From: Verrucomicrobiia bacterium
GTDB taxonomy: Bacteria; Verrucomicrobiota; Verrucomicrobiia; Limisphaerales; UBA11358
Reading direction: 5' to 3'
Length of the DNA: 7,152 bases
NCBI GenBank assembly: GCA_030044395.1
Contig: JASHVW010000253.1
Span: 1-7,152 of the forward strand
This document shows positions 1 to 5,292 of the stretch, piece after piece (the stretch's first letter is position 1; the number at the start of each line of letters is the position of its first letter). Both the position numbers and the translations under genes were made by a program. The notes under the pieces were generated by a model. It saw nothing but the letters and a program-made list of their open reading frames with translations. It was not told the DNA's origin and ran no database searches.

Positions 1-27
1 CGCGGAATACACGAAATACACGAAAGG
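1..27. repeat. 9-bp tandem repeat tract (CACGAAATA type)
   Basis: Three consecutive 9-base units are visible: CGCGGAATA, CACGAAATA and CACGAAAGG. The same unit recurs at 466-496 and 5376-5403, so this is a dispersed family and not a local accident. The tract may extend past the left edge of the window. Confidence 0.7.
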
Positions 28-34
28 GATTTAA

Positions 35-66
35 CCCTCCTTCGCTAAGAGCTACGGAGGGCAGGC
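35..66. repeat. Palindromic element, copy A (32 bp)
   Basis: This 32-base sequence is identical to 546-577. CCCTCC at 35-40 pairs with GGAGGG at 56-61, and inside it GCT (44-46) can pair with AGC (50-52) across a 3-base internal loop, leaving a 3'-tail GCAGGC. It is flanked by AT-rich tandem-repeat remnants (ATTTAA on the left, ACGAATTTTT on the right). The shape resembles REP-like or other miniature palindromic repeats, but I cannot name the family. Confidence 0.75.
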
Positions 67-78
67 ACGAATTTTTAG

Positions 79-109
79 CCGCGAGAGAACACAGAGAGCA
101 CAAAGAAAA
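79..109. repeat. Purine-rich degenerate tandem tract
   Basis: The sequence starts CCGCGAGAGA and continues through ACACAGAGAG and CACAAAGAAA, giving roughly 10-base units led by CGCG or CAC followed by a purine run. It looks like a sequence variant of the CGCGAAATA tracts, because it begins with the same CCGCGA head and follows the same TTTTTA-type left flank. Its function is unknown. Confidence 0.5.
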
Positions 110-197
110 TTCAACCAGGAACTGGCGCGGATTTTGCAGGCTTCAGCGGAAATATCGGATTCCTCCGGGGGGTGTGAGAGCGGGTGGCGGTTCGAAA

Positions 198-215
198 GCG
201 GCAGAGGGCTGCCGC
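198..215. repeat. Perfect 7-bp GC-rich hairpin
   Basis: GCGGCAG (198-204) and CTGCCGC (209-215) form a perfect 7-bp stem closing an AGGG loop. The surrounding bases, roughly 181-240, are GC-rich, do not code plausibly, and include a second short motif (GACGCAAAGCG) just downstream. I recall similar 'GCGGCAGAG..CTGCCGC' hairpins as dispersed intergenic repeats in Verrucomicrobiota, but only one copy is in this window. Confidence 0.55.
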
Positions 216-336
216 AGTCCACGACGCAAAGCGAGTGGGCGCGAAACGAATCCAATGATGCGTGTTGGACACAGCGACTTAATCTTTTGCGGATGATTCA
301 CAGAAGAAGGAAACGAAGAAAACAAAGTTTTTCAAC

Positions 337-395
337 CACGGATGGGCACGGACCCGCCTTCGCTTCGCTTCGGCGCGGCAGGTGGACACGGAAAG
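337..395. repeat. 10-bp tandem tract (CACGGATGG type) split by a hairpin
   Basis: Units CACGGATGGG (337-346), CACGGA (347-352) and, after a gap, TGGA (383-386) and CACGGAAAG (387-395) can be read. Joining 352 to 383 restores an unbroken 10-base period. The intervening 353-382 is a GC-rich palindromic block, annotated separately. Confidence 0.6.
353..382. repeat. Palindromic element, diverged copy inside a tandem tract
   Basis: This 30-base GC-rich block starts CCCGCCTTCGC and ends GCGCGGCAGG, matching the start (CCCTCCTTCGC) and end (CGGAGGGCAGG) of the elements at 35-66 and 546-577 in general form. CGCC (355-358) can pair with GGCG (372-375). Its boundaries fall exactly within a 10-bp repeat unit of the host tract, which suggests insertion. 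Confidence 0.5.
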
Positions 396-423
396 AAGCA
401 GAGAGCAGAAAGCAGAAAACGGT

Positions 424-508
424 TTGACGCAAATTTACACGAATTCAAAGACCGAAAATCATAACCGCGAAATACCATCGCGAAATACGCGAAACGGATT
501 TGACGCGA
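424..508. repeat. Mixed tandem tract (TTTACACGAATT and CGCGAAATA units)
   Basis: The left part (424-450) reads TTGACGCAAATTTACACGAA and then TTCAAAG, and its head TTGACGC returns at 499-505. The middle contains CGCGAAATA at 466-474 and 479-487, followed directly by CGCGAAACG at 488-496. The two kinds of unit alternate here as they do at 1-110, so they behave as members of one composite repeat family. Confidence 0.6.
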
Positions 509-545
509 ACCCCGAAGGCATTCGAGGTTGGCAAAGGCGAAGGGA

Positions 546-577
546 CCCTCCTTCGCTAAGAGCTACGGAGGGCAGGC
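546..577. repeat. Palindromic element, copy B (32 bp)
   Basis: All 32 bases are identical to copy A at 35-66, including the 6-bp outer stem CCCTCC/GGAGGG and the tail GCAGGC. Perfect identity over 32 bases at a distance of about 510 bases, inside otherwise diverged repeats, points to recent copying or to conservation. Confidence 0.8.
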
Positions 578-651
578 GCCCTCCTTCGCCTGGCTCCCGG
601 CTACGCTCGGAAGCTACGGCGGACAGGACGGGGGGCAAGACGGAGGGCAGG
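578..651. repeat. Diverged palindromic element with 12-bp tandem expansion
   Basis: Directly abutting copy B, a second element begins CCCTCCTTCGCC (579-590), has an expanded middle (591-610) and ends GCTACGGCGGACAGG (613-627). Its right end is then repeated: ACGGCGGACAGG (616-627), ACGGGGGGCAAG (628-639) and ACGGAGGGCAGG (640-651) are three consecutive 12-base units. On the minus strand this lies 25 to 100 bases beyond the regulator's stop codon, so it could fold in the operon's 3' transcript. Confidence 0.6.
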
Positions 652-676
652 CCAAAGGAAACTTTACCGGCCGAAA

Positions 677-1687
677 TCATGCCGCGACCACAGACACGGC
701 ATGTCGCGCGCGCCACTCACCCGGAGAGGCGCCTTCCCACAGATGAAAGGCGCGGAAAAACGAGTTGCCATCCTCATAGCCGAGCAGGTAAGCAGCCTCG
801 TTCAATTCCACAGTGCTGTGCCTGAGATAGTGCCGTGCCAGTTCCCGTCGGGTGTCCTCCACCAATTTTTGGAAGGTGATTTGCGCTTCGGTCAACCGGC
901 GTTGCAGGGTGCGCGCGCTCATGCCCAACTCCCGGGCGACATGCTGCAAAGTTGGGCGTTTGCCGGCCAGCGAGCGCTTCAGTGCGTGTCTGACTTGTTC
1001 GCCCACGTCCGCGCTCTCGTTCCGCGCCGCCAAATCGGCTTCCAACTGCGGCCCGACAACCGCCAGCAAATCCTCGTTGTGCGTCACAAAAGGCCGGTCC
1101 AAGTCGCTGCTTCGGAACACGAGCGCGTTGCGCCCAGCCTTGAACCGCACGCGGCAGCCGTAATGATTTTCCAGCAATTCACGAAGTCGCGGGGCGCGCG
1201 TCAGTTCCACCCTCAGCGGCGTGATGTGCCCATCCGTGCCCTTGCGCGCGATGGATGCGATCCAGGCCAGGACCAGGTCCACCATCACATCCGGCTGTTC
1301 CTCGGTTGCTTCGAGGTAGGTGAATTCCACGGAAGCCTCGTCGCCTTTGGTGCCCACGCGGATTTCCTCCGGGCAGGTGAGCCGTTTGTAGCGGGCGATG
1401 CGTTGCAGGGCATCGCGGAAAGAACGGCTGCACACGGCGGCGATGGCCGTTGGATGATACCGCTCCAAGCGCGGTTCGGCGCCGAACTTCAGGCCAATCG
1501 CCGGGTCTCCGCTCGTCTCGCCGATGGCGCGCCAGAGGGCGAAAAGTTCGGCGGTTGTGACGTAGATTTTTTCCTGCTGGAAAAACCCCGCCGGCAAACC
1601 CGCGCGTTGCAGCAACGGCGACAGCGCGATCTTGTGCTCGGACAGCCGTGGCGCCAACTGACTCGAAACGCGGAAACGGTCCGTCAT
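677..1687 (-). CDS. AraC-family transcriptional regulator (Arabinose_bd-like N-domain + HTH_18)
   Basis: This 336-residue protein has a long N-terminal domain (about residues 20-205) of the kind Pfam calls 'arabinose-binding domain of AraC regulator' (PF12625 type), with the LSEHKIALSPLLQRAGLP start typical of the OruR-like subgroup. A C-terminal AraC DNA-binding domain follows. Its first helix-turn-helix lies at 247-269 (VARELGMSARTLQRRL) and the second at about 293-326 (AYLLGYEDGNSFFRAFHLWEGASPGEW), with the family's 'GY.D.s.F.RAF..W.G.sPg.wR' pattern. The ATG at 1687 overlaps the cupin's TGA by four bases (ATGA). There is no good Shine-Dalgarno sequence, so translation is probably coupled to the cupin. 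As the last gene of the operon it is likely to regulate the operon, and by inference binds the direct repeats at 5214-5255. The inducer is unknown. Confidence 0.93.
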   Translation of the reverse strand: MTDRFRVSSQLAPRLSEHKIALSPLLQRAGLPAGFFQQEKIYVTTAELFALWRAIGETSGDPAIGLKFGAEPRLERYHPTAIAAVCSRSFRDALQRIARYKRLTCPEEIRVGTKGDEASVEFTYLEATEEQPDVMVDLVLAWIASIARKGTDGHITPLRVELTRAPRLRELLENHYGCRVRFKAGRNALVFRSSDLDRPFVTHNEDLLAVVGPQLEADLAARNESADVGEQVRHALKRSLAGKRPTLQHVARELGMSARTLQRRLTEAQITFQKLVEDTRRELARHYLRHSTVELNEAAYLLGYEDGNSFFRAFHLWEGASPGEWRARHAVSVVAA

Positions 1688-2082
1688 AACTTGCAGTATT
1701 GATTGTCACTGACCTTTTCCATCCAGTCAACGACCTTGCCGTCGAGGTATTCCGCGATGGCGATGTGCGTCATGGCTGTGGACGGGGACGCGCCGTGCCA
1801 ATGTTTTTCACCCGGCGGGAACCAAATCACGTCGCCCGGATGAATTTGCTCGACTGGCCCGCCCCAGCATTGCGCCCAACCGCAACCGCTGGTGACAATC
1901 AGCGTCTGGCCAAGCGGATGCGAGTGCCATGCGGTTCGCGCGCCAGGTTCAAACGTGACGTTCGCGCCGCTCACGCGCGCCGGGGCGCTCGCCTGAAACA
2001 GCGGGTCAACGCGCACCGTGCCGGTGAACCAGTCGGCTGGTCCTTTGTTCGATGGCTGTGAGCCGATTCTTTTGATTTCCAT
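1684..2082 (-). CDS. Small cupin, GtHNL-like (manganese-dependent hydroxynitrile lyase family)
   Basis: This is a 132-residue single-domain cupin. From memory it matches the hydroxynitrile lyase of Granulicella tundricola (GtHNL) almost from end to end, including the MEIKR start, GPADWFTGTVR, FEPGARTAWH, HPLGQTLIVT, PGEKHWHGA and DWME segments. All four GtHNL metal ligands are present at the same numbers: H53, H55, Q59 and H94. H96 and H106 are also kept. Residue 110 is Ala where I recall Gln in GtHNL, and A40 and V42 are unchanged. The family cleaves or forms cyanohydrins in vitro, but its natural role is not settled, and relatives are often annotated only as 'cupin' or 'carboxymuconolactone decarboxylase'. 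A clear Shine-Dalgarno AAAGGA (2090-2095) lies 7 bases before the ATG. It starts 40 bases after the tautomerase and overlaps the regulator. Confidence 0.93.
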   Translation of the reverse strand: MEIKRIGSQPSNKGPADWFTGTVRVDPLFQASAPARVSGANVTFEPGARTAWHSHPLGQTLIVTSGCGWAQCWGGPVEQIHPGDVIWFPPGEKHWHGASPSTAMTHIAIAEYLDGKVVDWMEKVSDNQYCKL

Positions 2083-2122
2083 ATCCGTATCCTTTCAGTT
2101 TGGTGGTTTGGTCGCCAATGGA

Positions 2123-2350
2123 TCACATGGTGTATCCCGGCTTTTTGTAAATCTTTTCCGGCTGGTCGAGAATGTCCGGTTTATAGACTTCGTCCTTCCA
2201 ATCCGCCGGTTTGATTTCTTCCATCGCCACCGAAACGGATTCTTCGCCGTAATCAAAGATTTCCATTACGTCTTTGGTGATGGCGTCTGCGAGCCGCTGC
2301 TTCTGCTGCCCGGATTTTCCCGGCCAGAGCTTTACGATAACATGGGGCAT
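2123..2350 (-). CDS. pptA: PptA-like tautomerase (4-oxalocrotonate tautomerase superfamily)
   Basis: This 75-residue protein starts Met-Pro, so removal of Met would expose the N-terminal Pro1 that is the catalytic base of this superfamily. The body (HVIVKLWPGKSGQQKQRLA, then SVSVAMEEIKPADW) and the C-terminal KKPGYTM follow Escherichia coli PptA (YdcE), about 77 residues, and not the shorter classical 4-OT. Counting from Pro1, Lys11 replaces the Arg11 of classical 4-OT, Ser is at 39 and Trp at 50 replaces Phe50. The substrate therefore probably differs from 4-oxalocrotonate. Family members catalyse keto-enol tautomerisation of small carbonyl compounds. It starts 12 bases after the SDR stop codon, with only a weak purine-rich AAGAAAA as ribosome site. 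The physiological substrate is unknown. Confidence 0.88.
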   Translation of the reverse strand: MPHVIVKLWPGKSGQQKQRLADAITKDVMEIFDYGEESVSVAMEEIKPADWKDEVYKPDILDQPEKIYKKPGYTM

Positions 2351-2362
2351 AATGATTTTCTT

Positions 2363-3052
2363 TTACCAAGGGATTTCTTTACGATCCCGGAAGAATTTTC
2401 CGGTGAGATTCTGATCCGCTTCAGTCGCCAGCCAAACGGCTGTCTCCGCGCCTTCTGCCACCGAGCGCGGAGCGGACGATCCGCCCATGACTGTCCTGAC
2501 CCAACCCGGGCACATCGAGTTGACCGCAATTCGATGTTCTCTCAACGCCTCCGCGAGCATGATCGTGACGCCGTTCAGCGCCAGCTTGGAAAGGCAGTAG
2601 CTCGGCGCGTTGGCAGAAAGCCCAGCAAGCTGGCCGTAACCACTCGAAACGATGATGACTCGCGCCGGCACCGCTTTCTTGAGAAACGGAAGAAAGGCCT
2701 GGGTGACTTCGAGTGCGCCGAACGTGTTGGTTTGAAACGTGCCCGTCATTTGCTCGCGCGAAATAGTGAGAATTGAAACACCCTCGTCAGGATAAATACC
2801 CGCGTTGTTGATCAGCACGTCAAGCTGGCCAATCGCTGCGAACCCGGAAACGGCACTGGCGATGCTCCTGGAGTCGCTCACATCCAGGATGAGAAGTGAC
2901 ACTTTCCCAGCCTTTTCCAGTTCGCGCTGCGCCTTCTGCCCCTGGTGCCTTGAACGTGCACCAATGACCACATGGAATCCGCGAGCGGCAAGCTGCCGCG
3001 CGGTCTCAAAACCAATGCCTCGATTGGCTCCGGTGATTAAGACGGTTTTCAT
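2363..3052 (-). CDS. Short-chain dehydrogenase/reductase (classical SDR, probably NADPH)
   Basis: This 229-residue protein has every classical SDR landmark. The cofactor motif TGANRGIG is at residues 7-14, Asp57 follows the strand LLIL, NNAG is at 82-85, and the catalytic set is Asn109, Ser137, Tyr152 and Lys156 (YCLSK). PGWVRT at 182-187 follows. Arg33 after the second strand (GARS) points to NADP(H) over NAD(H). Length and layout match small carbonyl reductases of the SDR family that reduce aldehydes or ketones. The ATG at 3052 has no recognisable Shine-Dalgarno sequence. It lies 32 bases after the alcohol dehydrogenase stop, so it is probably read from the same mRNA. The C-terminus (LTGKFFRDRKEIPW) is complete. 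The substrate cannot be assigned. Confidence 0.93.
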   Translation of the reverse strand: MKTVLITGANRGIGFETARQLAARGFHVVIGARSRHQGQKAQRELEKAGKVSLLILDVSDSRSIASAVSGFAAIGQLDVLINNAGIYPDEGVSILTISREQMTGTFQTNTFGALEVTQAFLPFLKKAVPARVIIVSSGYGQLAGLSANAPSYCLSKLALNGVTIMLAEALREHRIAVNSMCPGWVRTVMGGSSAPRSVAEGAETAVWLATEADQNLTGKFFRDRKEIPW

Positions 3053-3084
3053 AGGCTTATAGGTTCAGATGTTTTCTCTCGCAA

Positions 3085-4122
3085 TCAAGGTTTCAGCATG
3101 ACTTTAATTACTTCGCGTTTGTCCATCGCTCGGTAACCGTCTGGCACTTCGTCCATGCCGATGACCCGGTCAAAGACGCGACCCGGTTGAATGCGGCCTT
3201 CCAGAACGTCGGGCAGCAACTCGGCAATGTAAGCGCGCACCGGCGCCGGGCCGCCGCTGATGGTGATGTTCTTGTAAAACGTCGGCTCCCACGCAGGAAT
3301 TCCCGGGTAGTGCGGAACTCCGACGCGGCCCACCGCCCCGCCGGGCCGCGCGATATTGACAGCAGTAAGCATGGCTTGCTCGGTGCCGACGGATTCGAGC
3401 ACGGAATGAACGCCGAAACCGCCGGTGATTTTATGCACCTTCTCGACGGCTTCATCACCGCGCTCGCTCACGACGTTCGTTGCACCGAACGCTTTCGCAA
3501 GCGCGATGCGATCCGGGTGACGGCCGAGGATGATGATCTGTTCCGCGCCGAGCCGTTTTGCGGCAATCACACCGCACAAGCCGACGGCGCCGTCGCCGAC
3601 GACAGCCACCTTCTTGCCAGGAGCGACTTTTGCGGTGACGGCCGCGTGGTGTCCCGTTCCCATTACATCCGAGAGCGTAAGCAGCGACGCCGCCAATGCG
3701 TTGTCCTCACGGACTGGCAGGACATAGAGCGTGCCGTCGGCCAACGGAATACGGACTGCTTCAGCTTGCGCACCACCAATCTCAGGACTAAAGCCGAAGA
3801 AACCACCGTGAACGCAGGACGTCGTCAAGCCCTCATGGCAAAACGGGCAGGTGCCGTCAGAAAAGGCGAAGGGCATCACGACAAAGTCACCTTTCTTTAG
3901 ACGGCGCACCTGGGCGCCGACAGCCTCGACAACGCCGATGGCTTCGTGGCCCATGGGGCGGCCCTTTTCTGTGGGTTCCAAATCGTGGTAAGGCCACAGA
4001 TCGGAGCCGCAAATGCAGGCGCGAGTGACACGCACCAGGGCGTCGGTGGGATTGACGACGGCGGCGTCCGGGACGTTTTCAACGCGCACGTCGCCAGCAC
4101 GATACATAATAGTTGCACGCAT
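3085..4122 (-). CDS. Zinc-type alcohol dehydrogenase (MDR family)
   Basis: This 345-residue medium-chain dehydrogenase has the catalytic zinc set Cys38 (CICGSD), His59-Glu60 (GHEAIGVVEAVG) and a probable further ligand at Asp152 (LSDVMGTG). The Rossmann motif GDGAVG is at 176-181. The second strand ends in Gly-Arg (ILGRHPDR) where NAD-specific enzymes carry Asp, suggesting NADP(H). The structural-zinc loop is unusual: Cys92, Cys95 and Cys103 are present, but the third Cys of the usual CxxCxxC series is Gly98. This spacing (CPFCHEGLTTSCVHGG) is, as I recall, typical of one uncharacterised subgroup and not an error. The start at 4122 is supported by AAGGA at 4134-4138, 11 bases upstream and directly after the AKR stop codon. 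Members oxidise alcohols or reduce aldehydes. The substrate is unknown. Confidence 0.93.
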   Translation of the reverse strand: MRATIMYRAGDVRVENVPDAAVVNPTDALVRVTRACICGSDLWPYHDLEPTEKGRPMGHEAIGVVEAVGAQVRRLKKGDFVVMPFAFSDGTCPFCHEGLTTSCVHGGFFGFSPEIGGAQAEAVRIPLADGTLYVLPVREDNALAASLLTLSDVMGTGHHAAVTAKVAPGKKVAVVGDGAVGLCGVIAAKRLGAEQIIILGRHPDRIALAKAFGATNVVSERGDEAVEKVHKITGGFGVHSVLESVGTEQAMLTAVNIARPGGAVGRVGVPHYPGIPAWEPTFYKNITISGGPAPVRAYIAELLPDVLEGRIQPGRVFDRVIGMDEVPDGYRAMDKREVIKVMLKP

Positions 4123-4139
4123 AGTTATCTACGTCCTTT

Positions 4140-5132
4140 TTAACGATTGATGAATTTTTGATGCTGTTCCGAATAACGCGCCCCTTGAACCGAAATCTTT
4201 GACGCGGCGCCTTCGAGATGGCGCAAGTCATCCGGCGACAGTTGGACGGAAGCGGCTCCGATGTTTTCACGCAAACGATGCGGCTTTGTCGTGCCGGGGA
4301 TGGGAACCATCCACGGTTTTTGTGCCAACAGCCAGGCCAAGGCAACCTGCGCGGGCGTGACGTTCTTCTGTTGGGCAAATCTAGTGATTACGTCCACGAG
4401 GGCTTGGTTCGCCTTGCGATTTTCCTCGTTGAACCTGGGAACCGTATTTCGGAAATCGTTGCCGTCGAACTTGGTGTTATCATTGATTGCGCCCGTGAGA
4501 AAGCCCTTGCCCAACGGACTGAACGGAACAAAGCCGATGCCCAATTCCTCCAACGCCGGCAGTATTTCCGCTTCCGGCTCCCGCCACCACAACGAGTATT
4601 CGCTCTGGAGTGCCGTAACCGGTTGAATTTTGTGGGCTCGGCGGATGGTTTGTACGCCGGCTTCGGACAGGCCGAAGTGCCGCACCTTGCCCGTTTGAAT
4701 CAATTCATTCACGGTTCCCGCGACCTCTTCAATCGGCACATCCGGGTCAACGCGATGTTGATAGAGCAAATCAATTACGCCGGTTCTGAGCCGCTTGAGC
4801 GAGCCGTCAACGGCCTGCTTGATGTGCTCCGGACGGCTGTCCAGGCCGACCGATTTGCGGGTGGCCGGATCAATCTTCCATCCGAATTTTGTGGCAATGA
4901 CCACATGGTCGCGAACCGGCGCCAGGGCTTCGCCCACCAGTTCTTCATTCGTATAGGCGCCGTAAACCTCGGCGGTGTCGAAGAACGTAATGCCCTGTTC
5001 CACCGCCGATCGAATGAGTGAGATCATGTCCTGTTTATCAGCGGCCGGGCCGTAGCCGAAACTCATGCCCATACAGCCCAGTCCGATGGCTGAGACTTCC
5101 AGGTTGGTGTTGCCCAATTTGCGTTTTTGCAT
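4140..5132 (-). CDS. Aldo/keto reductase (AKR13-like), first gene of the operon
   Basis: This 330-residue TIM-barrel oxidoreductase carries the AKR catalytic tetrad Asp52 and Tyr57 (FFDTAEVYG), Lys82 (ATKFGW) and His126 (LLYQHRVDP). The N-terminus (RKLGNTNLEVSAIGLGCMGMS) and the later PFSPLGKGFLTG and MVPIPGTTKPHRLREN segments fit the NADPH-dependent AKR13-type group, which reduces a wide range of aldehydes and ketones. An in-frame ATG lies 51 bases upstream (5183), but the ATG at 5132 is preferred. It has a strong Shine-Dalgarno AAGGAG 5 bases before it, and homologues begin with this M-Q-K-R-K-L-G pattern. The extra 17 residues of the longer form have no ribosome site and would cross the predicted leader. 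It is followed after 17 bases by the alcohol dehydrogenase. Confidence 0.93.
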   Translation of the reverse strand: MQKRKLGNTNLEVSAIGLGCMGMSFGYGPAADKQDMISLIRSAVEQGITFFDTAEVYGAYTNEELVGEALAPVRDHVVIATKFGWKIDPATRKSVGLDSRPEHIKQAVDGSLKRLRTGVIDLLYQHRVDPDVPIEEVAGTVNELIQTGKVRHFGLSEAGVQTIRRAHKIQPVTALQSEYSLWWREPEAEILPALEELGIGFVPFSPLGKGFLTGAINDNTKFDGNDFRNTVPRFNEENRKANQALVDVITRFAQQKNVTPAQVALAWLLAQKPWMVPIPGTTKPHRLRENIGAASVQLSPDDLRHLEGAASKISVQGARYSEQHQKFINR

Positions 5133-5137
5133 TATGA

Positions 5138-5143
5138 CTCCTT
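5138..5143 (-). promoter_or_regulatory. Shine-Dalgarno of the aldo/keto reductase
   Basis: The minus strand reads AAGGAG here, 5 bases before the ATG at 5132. It is the best ribosome binding site in the window and decides the start against the upstream in-frame ATG at 5183. Confidence 0.85.
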
Positions 5144-5189
5144 TTCTTTGATATACATTCATTTGAACTTTCATTGCATTCATGCCTTG

Positions 5190-5219
5190 ACCATACCTCA
5201 GCCCGGGACAATGTCACTA
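5190..5219 (-). promoter_or_regulatory. Probable operon promoter (weak -35, -10 TATGGT)
   Basis: On the minus strand TATGGT (5190-5195) resembles a sigma-70 type -10 box. Eighteen bases upstream is TAGTGA (5214-5219), a poor -35 box. A poor -35 overlapped by the proximal operator repeat is the arrangement expected for a promoter that needs an activator. It would give a leader of roughly 50 bases before the ATG at 5132. This is a motif reading only. Confidence 0.4.
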
Positions 5220-5255
5220 GCAGAACGCGCCAATCTACTTGCAAGACGCGCCAAA
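5214..5255 (-). promoter_or_regulatory. Tandem 21-bp direct repeat, candidate AraC-type operator
   Basis: Two adjacent 21-base half-sites, 5214-5234 and 5235-5255, match at 15 of 21 positions. On the minus strand both contain TTGGCGCGT followed by a TGC and an AGT block. Same-orientation half-sites spaced 21 bases apart, two helical turns, are the standard layout for AraC-family operators. The promoter-proximal half-site overlaps the proposed -35 box. The obvious candidate protein is the AraC regulator encoded at the end of this operon. Confidence 0.55.
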
Positions 5256-5292
5256 CGAGGTGGTCCAGGCACACTGGAAATGGGATGCTCAC

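Larger units (their letters stand above)
1..676. other. Non-coding repeat mosaic downstream of the operon
   Basis: No convincing gene was found here on either strand. The open frames present read through repeats, give low-complexity or Arg/Ser/Gly-rich proteins and lack ribosome binding sites. The stretch is made of short tandem tracts (9- to 10-bp periods) separated by GC-rich palindromic elements, which are listed separately. It lies downstream of the last gene of the minus-strand operon, so transcripts leaving that operon would run into the palindromes at 546-651. These could fold and slow or protect the 3' end, although no classical stem plus T-run terminator is visible after the stop codon at 677. 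Confidence 0.75.

Noticed and set aside
35..577. Possible CRISPR array from the two identical 32-bp repeats
   Set aside because: There are only two exact copies, about 510 bases apart, with no regular spacers and other repeat families in between.
382..825. Arg/Pro/Thr-rich plus-strand open frame in the repeat region
   Set aside because: It runs through three repeat families and into the antisense of the AraC gene, and has neither a ribosome site nor a recognisable domain.
701..1702. A 333-codon open frame on the plus strand, antisense to the AraC regulator
   Set aside because: It is the mirror of a GC-rich gene, its translation has no recognisable domain, and the minus-strand protein is a full AraC regulator.
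5133..5183. Longer aldo/keto reductase start at the ATG ending at 5183
   Set aside because: There is no ribosome site there, whereas AAGGAG precedes the ATG at 5132. The extra residues do not resemble the family N-terminus and overlap the predicted leader.
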